DNA of 64,000 nucleotides from CAYWMD01 sp964458575 (GTDB taxonomy: Bacteria; Verrucomicrobiota; Verrucomicrobiia; Limisphaerales; JADLHS01), in contig CAYWMD010000012.1 in the NCBI GenBank assembly GCA_964458575.1, forward strand, positions 57,135-121,134, in the 5' to 3' direction. The translations under genes were made by a program, and so were the position numbers. The notes beneath the pieces were generated by a model, which was not told the DNA's origin, searched no databases, and saw only the letters and a program-made list of their open reading frames with translations. Of the stretch, positions 1 through 9,658 are shown piece by piece; the first letter of the stretch is position 1; the number at the start of each line of letters is the position of its first letter.

Positions 1-1189
1 GGGCCTCCAGTTCCTGGAACGCCCGGTCCGACGCGGTTTCCGTGCTGCCGAAGTTGTATTGGAAAGCCAGCGCGATGCTGTAACCGCCCCGTCCGTCGCT
101 GCGCATCGCGTCCACTCCGTAACCGAAGAGGCTCATCAGCCGCCAGCGTTTGCTTGGGGCCGAATAGCCGCCACCGGCGCCAAAACCGTTGTGCCAGTTG
201 CCGGGTTGGGACAGTCCGGGCGCATAATCCACGAGCCCGGTCGCCGCCATGCCGATGAGACTCCACTGTTTGGAAGGCCCGAAGGGAATGGTGTAAACGC
301 CGTAGGCGAGGCCCAGGTTGTCCACCGAAAGTTCCTTGTCGAAGTAGCCGGGCATGTAGAGCGGAAACTCGGACGTGAACGGCAGCACGCCACCGACGCG
401 GCCCGCGCTGAAGCGATCCGCATTAATGACCGAACCGCCCATCAAACCCGCCACGATGTAATGCTTGGACTCCGGCATGGTGTAATTGATCTGCGCGCGG
501 AAGAGCAACTGGTGGCTGACTGATTCCAGCTTGCGGTCATCGTTGAAGCCGTAGCCGCCGTTGTCGGGCCGGTATTGGAGATTGTACCAGCCGGAGATTT
601 CCATGCCCAGGATTGGGCCGAGCATCGGCTCTTTGCCGCCCCACCGGAAACCGGTGCGTAGCGAGTAGAAAGGCTGGTTGTCCGGCAGTTGAAAACCGGA
701 AGCCGTGTCGTCCGTGTCGTCGAACGCATAGTAATTCACAGTGCCGCGCAGCATGCCGTTCAGCGGGATGCGGGCATCCGGATTGAACAGGTGGTAGATG
801 CTTACGTTGGCCCCGCCGCCGTTGCCGTCGAAGGATTCATCGCGGTAGTAGTTGCCGCGGCGTACTTCCTGGTAGCTGTTTGCGAACAAACCGCCGAACG
901 CGCCGATGCCGAGGTCGGTATGCTCGCCGAGCAGGCCGTTGAAGCCCAACTCGCTGTTCACGTAACCCGGTGCAATCACCATCCGCAACGTCTGGTTGGT
1001 GGTGGGCACGTGCGGCATGTTCCAATAGTAGAACGCATAAGCGCCCAGCGGACCATCGTCGTGCAACGATTGATTCACGCCCAGGTGCAGCAGCTTCCGC
1101 GGCTCAGGGTCAATCTGGGCGGATGCCGTCAGGGCGAAACCACAGAGGATTGCGCCGAGGACGCCGTATCGAGCAAGTAGATGTTTCAT
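1..1189 (-). CDS. Outer-membrane beta-barrel-like protein, 3' end cut by window edge
   Basis: An open frame runs from an ATG at 1187-1189 to the window edge without a stop, giving at least 396 residues. The N-terminus is a clear signal peptide (MKHLLARYGVLGAILCGFAL, then an ASA-Q cleavage site). The body is rich in Gly, Tyr, Asn and alternating hydrophobic residues (for example 'YNLQYRP', 'YSIALAFQYNFG'), as expected of a transmembrane beta barrel exported to the outer membrane. No enzymatic motif is visible and I cannot assign a family. It is the last visible gene of a long minus-strand run. The next gene upstream starts at 2683, so it probably has its own promoter or a long leader. Confidence 0.75.
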   Translation of the reverse strand, partial: MKHLLARYGVLGAILCGFALTASAQIDPEPRKLLHLGVNQSLHDDGPLGAYAFYYWNMPHVPTTNQTLRMVIAPGYVNSELGFNGLLGEHTDLGIGAFGGLFANSYQEVRRGNYYRDESFDGNGGGANVSIYHLFNPDARIPLNGMLRGTVNYYAFDDTDDTASGFQLPDNQPFYSLRTGFRWGGKEPMLGPILGMEISGWYNLQYRPDNGGYGFNDDRKLESVSHQLLFRAQINYTMPESKHYIVAGLMGGSVINADRFSAGRVGGVLPFTSEFPLYMPGYFDKELSVDNLGLAYGVYTIPFGPSKQWSLIGMAATGLVDYAPGLSQPGNWHNGFGAGGGYSAPSKRWRLMSLFGYGVDAMRSDGRGGYSIALAFQYNFGSTETASDRAFQELEA

Positions 1190-1294
1190 AGTTTTGAGGG
1201 TCGTTTGCTGCCGTTCAACTGGTTCCGCGCGGCAACATTGCCGTCACGGGAATTGATATGTCAATGCCTGCCGATTTCTTCCGAACGGCCCCAT

Positions 1295-2683
1295 TTATAG
1301 CTGGCGACGCCGGGATGTCAACCGGTTATCCAGCGCCCGGTAGATCAGGCCCGCCAACACCAGACCCGCCAAAAACACGGCGATCAGGATCAGCCCCAGC
1401 CGAAACGCGCGCTGGAACATCTGATCGGCCCGTTCCGTGGCCTGCTGGCTCAGTTTTTCCAGGCGCGGCGTGGTTTCGTTCATTGCGAGAACCAGCGCGT
1501 TCAGCTCCTTGGCCGCGTTGGCGACTTCGCCGGCGGCCGTTCCGTAATCCAGCACATTGAACGGCGGGCTGTTGGAGCTGCGCGCGGAAACGGTGTTGGT
1601 CGGTGTGACGTAGTGGACGAAATCATTGAGGGATTTGATGGCGGCGTTGACCGAGGCGGCCATCTCATTGCCGGCGCTCAACGTCTGGCGGGCTTCCACG
1701 AGCAGGTCGCGCGCGCGCTTTTCCTCGGACCGGAACGCATCCGAAAGTTGCTGCGGCAGGTTTTTGGAGGTTTCGGTCAGCGATTCTGCGGTGCGGACGA
1801 GTTGCTGGGCGTTGGAGAGAATCTGCTTTGAGGCCGGTTCGGCGGCGAGCTGGTGGGCCAGCACCTCCACCTGCCAGTTTAAAAGGTGCGGCATTCGCTG
1901 GGCGTAATACATGGCGCGCTCGGCGGCGGAACGCGTCTCCTGAAGCGCGGCCGCGGTCGGATCCATGCTCGCCAGCGGATCAAGATACAACAAACTGAAA
2001 ACACTGGTCTTCCGGGTGGTGCTCTGGTTTTGGATGGTCTTCCCGACTGCCGCCGCCAGTTCGCGAAACCGGATGCCGCCCACATAACGTTGGTTCGGGT
2101 TGTCCTTCCGCCAGCGTTGAATCAGTTCGGCCAGTTCCTCTTGCTGGCTGGGCGTCAGCACGCCGCTGACGAGGGACCAGGAGTTGGTTTCCAGTCGGCG
2201 GTGGGTTGCCAGCAACGGCAGCGCCGCCTCGCCAAAAACCTGGCCGACCCCGTAATCCTCCACCACCATGCGCGCCGTCGTGGTCAACACGATCAGGTCC
2301 AGCGCATTGAGGATGGGATGCGGCCCGCTGGCGTCAATGTACGCGGCGGTGGCCTGGCCCAGCTTCCAGCGCAACGCCGCCAGCCGGGCCTCCGGCGTCG
2401 AAACCGTTTTGGCGAAATCATCGCACGCTTGCGCCACCATGACGGCGTAATTGTCGGCAAACCGCATCCCCTCGGCTTGCAGCACGATCAACGTGACCGA
2501 GCCAATGGCGCGGTTGGTTTCGAACTGGAGCGAACCGACGGTGGCCTTGGGCGGTGACGGCTTGGGCGCGATGAGTCCGCACCCGGTCAGCAGCAACGCC
2601 AGACCGGTGAAAACAATCCAACCGGCAACGCCGGGGCGGCCCGCCGGTTGCCTGCTGTTCTGAGGTTGTTCGCTGGTTCGCAT
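1295..2683 (-). CDS. Predicted lipoprotein with coiled-coil region and C-terminal membrane helix
   Basis: The 462-residue protein starts at an ATG. A hydrophobic segment ends in a lipobox (LLLTGC, Cys about residue 35), so it should be lipid-anchored after signal peptidase II cleavage. The middle is helical and rich in Ala, Gln and Glu. Residues about 310-420 look like heptad-rich coiled coil. A second membrane helix (LGLILIAVFLAGLVLAGLIY) lies near the C-terminus and is followed by an Arg-rich tail. No catalytic motif is recognised. Its neighbours are other lipoproteins on the same strand, so a role in the envelope is likely but unproven. Confidence 0.72.
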   Translation of the reverse strand: MRTSEQPQNSRQPAGRPGVAGWIVFTGLALLLTGCGLIAPKPSPPKATVGSLQFETNRAIGSVTLIVLQAEGMRFADNYAVMVAQACDDFAKTVSTPEARLAALRWKLGQATAAYIDASGPHPILNALDLIVLTTTARMVVEDYGVGQVFGEAALPLLATHRRLETNSWSLVSGVLTPSQQEELAELIQRWRKDNPNQRYVGGIRFRELAAAVGKTIQNQSTTRKTSVFSLLYLDPLASMDPTAAALQETRSAAERAMYYAQRMPHLLNWQVEVLAHQLAAEPASKQILSNAQQLVRTAESLTETSKNLPQQLSDAFRSEEKRARDLLVEARQTLSAGNEMAASVNAAIKSLNDFVHYVTPTNTVSARSSNSPPFNVLDYGTAAGEVANAAKELNALVLAMNETTPRLEKLSQQATERADQMFQRAFRLGLILIAVFLAGLVLAGLIYRALDNRLTSRRRQL

Positions 2684-2888
2684 CGTTCTGTTTTGAGGTT
2701 TGACCCGGCCCCGGCGGTGTAAGTTTCCCGCCGGCCGGGAAGCTATAGACGATGGTCATCGGCGACGCAAGGAGATTGGCCTCACCGACGAGTCTCCTGT
2801 GGGTGACACGCGGGGCGCAATTTCTGAATGTCGCCACGATACAGAGTGGTCAGCCCCACTTGCCACCGGACCTGCGTTCCCGGCGACT

Positions 2889-4040
2889 TTATTGCGCCGG
2901 GATCGTGATGAGCGGCAGGTTGTCCCGTTCGCCCGTGTCGGCCAGCGTGAAGAGCATCATCATGAACGAAAACGTGCGCTTCGATTTCAAATCCCGGTCG
3001 TCAATCCAGAACCACAGGTTGCGGTAGTTGATTTTAACAAAGGCATCCTTGGGCTCCGACTTGGAACTAAGAATCCGCACCAGCCGCGGCGCGTCGGGGC
3101 TGGCCGTGTCGCGGTTTGCCTCGGCTTGCGCATTCGCCAAAACCGGGTTGCTTTCCCAGCCGGGGGAAGCGCGGCCCTGGCTCACGTCTTCGGCCGGCAC
3201 TTCCACCTGCGAAGCCATGGTGGCCATCTGCTGGAGCATCGAACGGGTCAGCACGGCGACTTCCCTGTCGTTGGTGGAGGACGCGCCAAAGACGAGCCGC
3301 AGTTCCTCCGCTTCCGGATCCAAGCGCAGCAACTGCCGCAGTTCGTGGATGTCGTTGAGTGTTTCCAGAGCGATGTCCTTGGAACGGAAGGCGAGGATGG
3401 TGGTTTGCTGTTTTTGGGCGTCCTGCTGGACGCGCATGGCGACGGCGCCGGAAAGCTGGATCTTGCGCATCAGTTGCAACACCCGCAGGAATTTCGGGTC
3501 GGGCGTGGAGACGCCGCTGATGGTGGTGGCCTGATTTTTCAAGCCGTTGATTTCGGCCACGGTCACGAACAGCACGCCGTCGGCCGGCCAGCCGGATTGG
3601 ATCGTAAAGAACACCGACTCCGGCGGCAGAGGCGTCATCAGGCCCTTGACGAATTTGTTTCCGGTGAGGGGCGTGTAGGTGATGGTCGGACGATCTGTGT
3701 ATTTGATCGAGCCGCCGAGCGTCGCGCTGTTGCGCTGGATGGCGTCGGCCGAGGAAAGCTGGCCCGCCCCCGTGAGGCCGGTTTCCAACGTGTAACCCGA
3801 AACGATCTGGCCCACGTCCACGAAAATGGGCGGATCCAGGTAGCGGAGTTTGACAATGTTGAGCAGGGTCTGGCGCTTCCACGATTCGGACAAGGAGGCG
3901 CTGTAGTCGAACCGGTCGCGCGCCACGCTGCCCGGCCCAATGGATTTGCAGCCGGTCAAAACCACCACCAGACCAACCCCAGCCAACACGGCTCTGGCGC
4001 TGTAGACTCTGGACTTCGGACGCTGGCGGTTGGAGTGCAA
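2889..4040 (-). CDS. Predicted lipoprotein of unknown function
   Basis: The protein has 383 residues, with a hydrophobic N-terminus and a lipobox (VVLTGC, Cys about residue 31) followed by KSIGPGSV. The conserved-looking stretch after it (RDRFDYSASLSESWKRQ, then LLNIVKLRYLDPP) recalls a family of uncharacterised proteobacterial and PVC lipoproteins, recognised from memory only. The start is a TTG two bases after the preceding stop, with a GGTGAG sequence upstream that could be a ribosome-binding site. An internal GTG at 3989 is an alternative. It is probably co-transcribed with the DUF4410-like gene. Confidence 0.7.
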   Translation of the reverse strand: MHSNRQRPKSRVYSARAVLAGVGLVVVLTGCKSIGPGSVARDRFDYSASLSESWKRQTLLNIVKLRYLDPPIFVDVGQIVSGYTLETGLTGAGQLSSADAIQRNSATLGGSIKYTDRPTITYTPLTGNKFVKGLMTPLPPESVFFTIQSGWPADGVLFVTVAEINGLKNQATTISGVSTPDPKFLRVLQLMRKIQLSGAVAMRVQQDAQKQQTTILAFRSKDIALETLNDIHELRQLLRLDPEAEELRLVFGASSTNDREVAVLTRSMLQQMATMASQVEVPAEDVSQGRASPGWESNPVLANAQAEANRDTASPDAPRLVRILSSKSEPKDAFVKINYRNLWFWIDDRDLKSKRTFSFMMMLFTLADTGERDNLPLITIPAQ

Positions 4041-4041
4041 A

Positions 4042-4809
4042 TTATTGGCTCACCCAGCCTTGTTCGAGGAATCGCTCATGCAGGACGTCGGCGATTTCCT
4101 TGGCGGTCTGCTTGGCCCGGCCTTCGACCGTGGCTTTGCCGCTGGCTTCACCATAAATTTTCATCCCGCCACCGACGACGAGGCCGATCGGGTTGCCTGT
4201 AACGAGCCAGCCCGCTGCGCCCAGGGCCGCGCCCGGGCCTTTGGCGCCCTTGGCCCCGACGGTGCCCGAGCCTAGCTTCTTCAGTCCACTGGCCGTCATC
4301 TGGTAGCCTTCAACATAGGTGGTCAATTCCGATCCCCCGGAGCCGAAGCCGATGGTCATTCGTTTGGCGGCGCTGCCCTTGTCCACCGAAATGAGATAGC
4401 CGCGGATTACAATGTCATTAACGTTGGGCGTGGCCGCTCCCGAAACTTGCACGGCGGGCAGGCCCATCTGCTTGATGTCCGCGACCAGTTCCGCCGCGAT
4501 CTGGTCGCCCAACTGGCGGCCCAGCGCGACCTGCTCGCTGGTGGGCGGCGTGGTCGGCGCGGAAGTCTGACCGGCGAGGGAGGAATCCGCCGGAATATCG
4601 GCCGGCGTGGCCCCGAAATCGTAAATCAGAATTTGGTTGGGCTTGGGCAACACGCCAAAATTGACCCGCTGCCGGTCGCTGACCTTGGTCGAGGCGCAGC
4701 CCGCGAACAGGGCCAGGGCGAACAACCCACCGACGACGGCGGGTGAGGTTTTCAAAATGACATTAAGTGATTGGCGGCGTGGCGCGCGGTTGGTGATGGA
4801 GTTGGTCAT
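4042..4809 (-). CDS. DUF4410-like lipoprotein
   Basis: I chose the ATG at 4807-4809 because AAGGAAA sits about 5 bases upstream. The longer frame to 4893 has no such site. The resulting 255-residue protein has a signal peptide and lipobox (ALFAGC, Cys about residue 37). The mature part matches what I know of DUF4410 proteins: an 'ILIYDFGATPADIP' strand, the helix 'LGRQLGDQIAAELVADI', then 'VIRGYLISVDKGSAAKR', and a Gly-rich hydrophobic hairpin near the C-terminus. Function is unknown. Two bases separate it from the next lipoprotein gene, so the two are likely translated together. Confidence 0.72.
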   Translation of the reverse strand: MTNSITNRAPRRQSLNVILKTSPAVVGGLFALALFAGCASTKVSDRQRVNFGVLPKPNQILIYDFGATPADIPADSSLAGQTSAPTTPPTSEQVALGRQLGDQIAAELVADIKQMGLPAVQVSGAATPNVNDIVIRGYLISVDKGSAAKRMTIGFGSGGSELTTYVEGYQMTASGLKKLGSGTVGAKGAKGPGAALGAAGWLVTGNPIGLVVGGGMKIYGEASGKATVEGRAKQTAKEIADVLHERFLEQGWVSQ

Positions 4810-4931
4810 GAGATTTCCTTGCGGTGGCAATTGTGGTTTTCGCAAATGTCTGGCTGAGATTGGTGGTTTCGGTTGAGTAATGGCCACATTCACGGGCAGG
4901 CCGGGGCGGAAATCAAGCCGGTTTTTTGAGT

Positions 4932-6881
4932 TTATCGCGCGGCGTCAGCCGCTTTCGGGGCTGGGGTGCCCGGCGTTGTGTTGCCGACCGGCCCGGCGTC
5001 CAGGTGCTCGTGCAGGATGCGCCGGACTTCCTGAATGGCGGGCGGCTTGTCCTGGCAACTGTGGAAACTGCGCACGACCAATTCCGATTCGGCGTAGTCC
5101 ACGTGCGCACTGTAGTATTTCACGACGCCGTCGTCGCCCGCGGGCGGTTGTTCCCTGCCGTCAATGGCCACGATGGAATGCACCTTGATTCCAGGGGCGG
5201 GCGGGATTTCCGCCAGTTTGAGGAGCACGGGATTTTTCGGTGACATGCTGTCGAGGCTGGTGGGCATTTTGTTGCCGCTCATTACGGGCGGCAGCTTGAC
5301 GCCTTCGATGGGATTCAGCAGCTCCCGGCCCTTCTGCACCATCGCGCCGGGGGCCGAGATCAGTTTGCGCACCAGATTGCGCGCGAAGTTGCCGGCCAGA
5401 AAACTTCCGCGGTGCGGCGTGCTGATGAAGATGACCCGCTTCACGAACGGCAGCGGCTCGTAGAAGCAATAGCGCCGGACGAGATTGAGTTGTTCCGGGG
5501 TCAGCTTCAGGTCTTCCGGCGGCCGGTCGCTGAAGACGCGCCAGAGCTGGTCGCCCGTGTCGGTGATGGCGAGTTTGCAGAGCAGCCCGCCCTGGCTGTG
5601 GCCCACGAGCACCATCTCGCGCAAGGCCGGGTCCTTGCCCGCTGGATCAATCCTTTGAAGTTCCGCGGCGAGCGCATCACGCAGTTCCGTCGCGGAAGCC
5701 ACGATGGGTTTGCTGCTGCTGTAAAGAAACATCCAGATTTGATAATGCTTCCGCACCACGGGATCGGCCCGGAGGGTATTGGCCATTTCCGCCCACCAGA
5801 TGGGACTGGAAAAGGTGCCATGCACAAACACGAGGGGAATCTTGCCCGGCTCGTACGGTTGGGCGGGCACCAACTGGCTTTTCAAGTTTTCACCCAGGGA
5901 GAAGAATTGCACCCGCTCCATCCGCCAGGCGAACGATTGATTCAAGATGTACGCCATCGGCGCGGTGATGTCCCGTTCCAGCGGGACGCGGCCGCCGGCG
6001 ACCTCGACGCTGTCCTCCCCAAAGCCGGAATAGATTTCCACGCTGCCCGAGCCGCGGCCGGCGGAAATTTCCGCCAGCGACCCGTGCAGGCGCAGGAAGG
6101 CCGTGGTCGGGAAGGTTCGTTGCAGCCGCAGGGCCTCGCTCATGCGCCCCACCGCGATCAATGGCGCGCCCACGCCCGGCTCGCGGTTGCGCACGCTCAG
6201 GCCGCGCACGCGGTATTGGTCCGCCACCCGAAACTCCTGCGCCACTTCCAGGGGCCAGGGAAAATGCGACGCGTCCACTTGCAGTTCGATTTCGCCAACG
6301 GGCAGGCGGCGTTTTCCTGGTTGCAATACCACCACGCCGTTCGTGCCGCGCCGTTCCGTGAGCGCCCAACCGAGGCCGTAATTGTAAAGATCGCAGGCGA
6401 TGCGGAAGCGGCGGTCAAAGGGGGATGGCATGTTCGTGGCTGCGTCGCCAAACAGAAACAGGTAGGCGTAAACCGCCGAGCCGAGATAAAAGTTGCGCGC
6501 GTCGCGCGGCTCCCACGCTTTGAGACTGCCGCGAATCCGTTCGCCCGCCACGTAGCTCAATTCCGCGAGCGCAAAGAGCAGATTGCGGTCGCCCGTGGAC
6601 AACGCCAGCTCGTGCAGCCGGCGCACCGCCTCGTCCGGTCGGTCGGCGGCGAGCTTGTCCAGGTCGTACTGATGGATGAGCGAAATCGTGGCCGCGCTAG
6701 GCCGGCTGCTGCTGAGCGCGTTTTCCTCGACCTGCGCGTAGGCAATGCGGGGGCTCACCTTGTCGGCGCCCATGGGCCGGCCGGCGCAGCCGGCGACGAT
6801 GACGGCGAGGGCGAGGGCGGGTACCAACGCCGCCTTCGGACCGAACCGCAGGAAATGGGAGACGTTCACGGGGGCATTCAT
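4932..6881 (-). CDS. Lipoprotein alpha/beta hydrolase
   Basis: The protein has 649 residues. The N-terminus ends in a lipobox (VIVAGC, Cys about residue 32), so it is lipid-anchored. About 300 residues of unassigned domain precede an alpha/beta-hydrolase core. The core shows an oxyanion-type strand (LVFVHGTFSSPIWW), the nucleophile elbow GHSQGG (catalytic Ser), and 'VIFISTPHRGS', as in lipase- and PGAP1-like esterases. The substrate is not visible from sequence; a lipid or acyl ester at the envelope is a reasonable inference. Its ATG overlaps the stop of the upstream DUF4105-like gene by 4 bp, so the two are translationally coupled. Confidence 0.8.
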   Translation of the reverse strand: MNAPVNVSHFLRFGPKAALVPALALAVIVAGCAGRPMGADKVSPRIAYAQVEENALSSSRPSAATISLIHQYDLDKLAADRPDEAVRRLHELALSTGDRNLLFALAELSYVAGERIRGSLKAWEPRDARNFYLGSAVYAYLFLFGDAATNMPSPFDRRFRIACDLYNYGLGWALTERRGTNGVVVLQPGKRRLPVGEIELQVDASHFPWPLEVAQEFRVADQYRVRGLSVRNREPGVGAPLIAVGRMSEALRLQRTFPTTAFLRLHGSLAEISAGRGSGSVEIYSGFGEDSVEVAGGRVPLERDITAPMAYILNQSFAWRMERVQFFSLGENLKSQLVPAQPYEPGKIPLVFVHGTFSSPIWWAEMANTLRADPVVRKHYQIWMFLYSSSKPIVASATELRDALAAELQRIDPAGKDPALREMVLVGHSQGGLLCKLAITDTGDQLWRVFSDRPPEDLKLTPEQLNLVRRYCFYEPLPFVKRVIFISTPHRGSFLAGNFARNLVRKLISAPGAMVQKGRELLNPIEGVKLPPVMSGNKMPTSLDSMSPKNPVLLKLAEIPPAPGIKVHSIVAIDGREQPPAGDDGVVKYYSAHVDYAESELVVRSFHSCQDKPPAIQEVRRILHEHLDAGPVGNTTPGTPAPKAADAAR

Positions 6882-7912
6882 GGCAGGTCCTCCCGGATAA
6901 GTCGCGAAAAATCAGCGGCCTGGTCCGCCGCCCGCGCGCGTTCGTTGATGTGCGAGCGGGTTTTCAGTTCCGCGAAGGGCAGATTCGTATTGATGACACC
7001 GTGCTCGTACAGCAGTTCGTCCCCGTAACCGTTCGCCAACATCCGCCAGTCCCACGGCGCGCGATCCGCCGCCGCGCGCTGCGTGCGGATGCTTGTGGTG
7101 CAGTTATGGGTGATGGCGCTGTACCATTCCGGGCGCTGGTGCAACGAGTTCAACCGGCGCAGATAATCGAGAAAAAACTTGCGCACCTTTTCGGGCGGGC
7201 CGCGCAGGCGATAGAGGTAGGCATCCTCGCCCTTCCGGTAATTTGTCCGCAGCCGCACCAGGTCGCGTTCATCGCCGACCACGTAGATCAGTTCAAACTG
7301 GCGAAACAAACCTTTGAGCGCGGAGTAGCCCTGACCCTTGGTCTTGCGCGTCTCGATGGAAAAACAAACGTAATCTCCGCCTTCGAATCCGAAACTCACC
7401 ATCGTGTGCGCCATCGCGGGCGAGCCCCAATAAACCATGTAGAGGTCGGCCGTGCGGAGCTTGTCCAGGTCGAAAGCCTTGTCGTAATGCCGCACAGCGA
7501 AGTCGGTTTCAGTCCGGTAATCGCAATTGCGGATGTTGTGAACCGTGACCTGATTACCGTTGATGTCGGCGTAAGCCAGCACGGCGAGGTCCGGTTGCCA
7601 GTCGCGATCGTTGGATGGCTCGAGTGAAAGCCACCAGCCCAGCACGAGTGCGAAGCCGCCGGCGGTCAGGCCGGCTGCCAGCCAGCGGCGTTTCACAAAA
7701 ATCCAGATCGTGAGGACGGCGAGCGCATACGCAATCGCCAGTGGCGTGCGCAGCCCGGCTATTCGCACATCAAGTGCCAGCGCCATCACCGCCCAGGTCG
7801 TCAGCAGCAACAAGAGGATCCCCAACGCGAACCAAACCCCCAGACGGCAGACACACCGAACCCAGCGACATCGCACGGGCGCGGATTCGGGCGTCGCGGA
7901 GGCATCGGTCAT
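6878..7912 (-). CDS. DUF4105-like (Lnb N-terminal) membrane protein
   Basis: The 344-residue protein has two or three hydrophobic helices in the first about 110 residues. They are followed by a domain of the DUF4105/Lnb N-terminal type: NIRNCDYRTETDF, YMVYWGSPAMAHTMVSFGF, a long 'FELIYVVGDERDLVRLRTNYR' segment, and 'AITHNCTTSI' near the end. The Cys and His of 'THNCTT' and 'AHTMVSF' are the residues I would expect to be catalytic if it resembles papain-like or NlpC-type folds (inference). It overlaps the genes on both sides by 4 bp, inside an operon with an ion channel and a hydrolase. Confidence 0.75.
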   Translation of the reverse strand: MTDASATPESAPVRCRWVRCVCRLGVWFALGILLLLLTTWAVMALALDVRIAGLRTPLAIAYALAVLTIWIFVKRRWLAAGLTAGGFALVLGWWLSLEPSNDRDWQPDLAVLAYADINGNQVTVHNIRNCDYRTETDFAVRHYDKAFDLDKLRTADLYMVYWGSPAMAHTMVSFGFEGGDYVCFSIETRKTKGQGYSALKGLFRQFELIYVVGDERDLVRLRTNYRKGEDAYLYRLRGPPEKVRKFFLDYLRRLNSLHQRPEWYSAITHNCTTSIRTQRAAADRAPWDWRMLANGYGDELLYEHGVINTNLPFAELKTRSHINERARAADQAADFSRLIREDLP

Positions 7913-8652
7913 GATGACCCCTCCGTCGGACGGGCCTTGGTCGCTGGCGGATTCGAGGCGTGGATGGCGACCAGGCGGGAGATCAGCACGGCCACGTAAA
8001 ACACCCCGACGATAGCTTCGGTCACCGCCAGCATCCTGGCCACGCGCGACACCGGGGTCACGTCACCGTAGCCCACCGTGCAAAGGGTGATAAAGCTGAA
8101 GTAGAAGGAATTGAAGCCATCCATGGTGGTTGTCGCGCCGGGTGCGGAGGAGAAGGCGAAGGCGGTCGGATTCAAACGGGCCACCAACGCGTAGGCCGGC
8201 ATCCAGACCAGGCCCAGCATCAGATAGCCCGCGATGCCCGCGCAGAGAACGTTCGTGTCCACATGTGACGCTCGCAGGATGTAGCGGAGGAGTTGAGCCA
8301 CCACGTAACCGAAGAACGTCACGGCGGCGACCAGATACACTGGGGGAGGCATCAGGTCGGGATAAAGCCGGTGCAACCACTTGGCCGCAATGGCCGGCAC
8401 CACCAGGAACAGCGCGACGATCAGGGTCTGACGCCGGCCACCCACTGCCATCACGGCGGACACCATCACCACCGTGAGCAAACCGGCTTCGATCAAATCG
8501 CCGCGAGGCAGGTCCTCGACGAAAGGCGCGGACACAAACAGGAGCACCAGCGACGCCAGCAGTTCCACGGCGGAGAAACGCCACGTGCCGGGACGGAAGC
8601 CCGCACTGCGCGGAGGAACCCCGGATTCGGGTGAAGGAGCGGTGGAGTTCAT
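7909..8652 (-). CDS. Two-pore-type K+ channel-like membrane protein (Ion_trans_2)
   Basis: The frame extends far upstream, but the protein-like part begins at the ATG at 8650-8652, which overlaps the stop of the preceding gene by 4 bp. This gives 247 residues with about six hydrophobic segments. Near the C-terminus, 'FYFSFITLCTVGYGDVTPVS' contains the K+ selectivity filter TVGYGD between a pore helix and a final membrane helix. This indicates a simple potassium-channel-type protein. No C-terminal TrkA/RCK domain follows, so gating cannot be inferred. It is co-transcribed with the DUF4105-like and hydrolase genes. Confidence 0.8.
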   Translation of the reverse strand: MNSTAPSPESGVPPRSAGFRPGTWRFSAVELLASLVLLFVSAPFVEDLPRGDLIEAGLLTVVMVSAVMAVGGRRQTLIVALFLVVPAIAAKWLHRLYPDLMPPPVYLVAAVTFFGYVVAQLLRYILRASHVDTNVLCAGIAGYLMLGLVWMPAYALVARLNPTAFAFSSAPGATTTMDGFNSFYFSFITLCTVGYGDVTPVSRVARMLAVTEAIVGVFYVAVLISRLVAIHASNPPATKARPTEGSS

Positions 8653-9578
8653 GCAACGGTTGCCGGCGGTTCGGCCTTCGGCGCCAACCGGGTCATGGCC
8701 GGGCGTTGCGCTGGGCGGGCGGGCAATCCCGGTTCCCGAACCTGGTCGCCGTTCGCCGGAACGTGATGATTCACCCCATTGATCGTGCCGGTGGTGGATG
8801 CCCCGGTCAGGCCGGGTTCCCGGACTCCGATCACTGGGACGTACGGCGTCACGACGGATTGGGCGCGCTCCGGCAGCCACCGCACCGACAAAAACAGAAA
8901 CACGAAAAACGCGGCCACCCCCACCCATTCCCAGAACGCGAGCTGCCACCACATCGTGGGCTTGAGTGCGTGCCGGGCTTGCAGCGCCCATTCCAACTCC
9001 GCCAGCCGGCCGAGGTAAAGCACCCCGCACGTCAAACCGAAGCCGACCAGCAGCAGCGGGAGCGTCATCCAGAAAAAAGCGAGCCGGTTGCCCAACACCC
9101 GCGGGTTCGTCGCGGCGCGGCGTCGGTCTTGGAACGCGCACCCACAACAGCAGAGCGCCCCGACAACGATGGCGGCGGTCGAACCCCGTGCGAAAAACTC
9201 GTGCAACCGCTCCAGGCCGGGCGGCAACGGCACGCCTACGCCCACGAGCAGGAGACTGCCCAACGCGAACGCCACGCCCGCCACCCGGGCGCCCCGTTGC
9301 GTGATCGGGTGCAAACGCCGCGTGACATAACCGGCAAACGGCAGGAACAGCAATGCCGTCACCATGATTCCCACCGCCGGAATCCAGTAGGCGTCCGGGT
9401 TGTGGTGCGGCGAAATGGCCCGTGACATCACCCGCTTGCGCCAGTCGAACGGCCCGGGATACAACAAAATGCCGCCGATCACCGAACTGAAGAACGCGGC
9501 GAAGCCAACCAGCAAACCGGCAAGCAGCGTGGCTCTGGAAACTTTTCCCGTGAGGAAATTACGCATCAGGTGCGACAT
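8649..9578 (-). CDS. Polytopic membrane protein, unknown function
   Basis: The start chosen is the ATG at 9576-9578 (MSHLMRNF); a second ATG at 9566 is equally possible. The 309-residue product has six or seven hydrophobic helices, a loop 'YPGPFDWRKRVMSRAISPHHN' after the first, and a polar Pro-rich C-terminal tail of about 60 residues. The loop and helix spacing resemble DUF998/Frag1-type membrane proteins, but I cannot confirm the family. It is the first gene of a tightly overlapping operon (ATGA junctions) running to the lipoprotein hydrolase. Confidence 0.65.
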   Translation of the reverse strand: MSHLMRNFLTGKVSRATLLAGLLVGFAAFFSSVIGGILLYPGPFDWRKRVMSRAISPHHNPDAYWIPAVGIMVTALLFLPFAGYVTRRLHPITQRGARVAGVAFALGSLLLVGVGVPLPPGLERLHEFFARGSTAAIVVGALCCCGCAFQDRRRAATNPRVLGNRLAFFWMTLPLLLVGFGLTCGVLYLGRLAELEWALQARHALKPTMWWQLAFWEWVGVAAFFVFLFLSVRWLPERAQSVVTPYVPVIGVREPGLTGASTTGTINGVNHHVPANGDQVREPGLPARPAQRPAMTRLAPKAEPPATVA

Positions 9579-9658
9579 TAACGTTGTGATGCCTGATTGC
9601 CGCCGCCGACGCAAGCTTTTGCCATTGGCTGAGTGGTCGTGCAGGGCCGGGAGATCTG

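Noticed and set aside
5412..7028. 538-codon plus-strand frame opposite the hydrolase
   Set aside because: The minus strand has the GHSQGG hydrolase with lipobox and coupled start; the plus frame is Arg/His-rich without domains.
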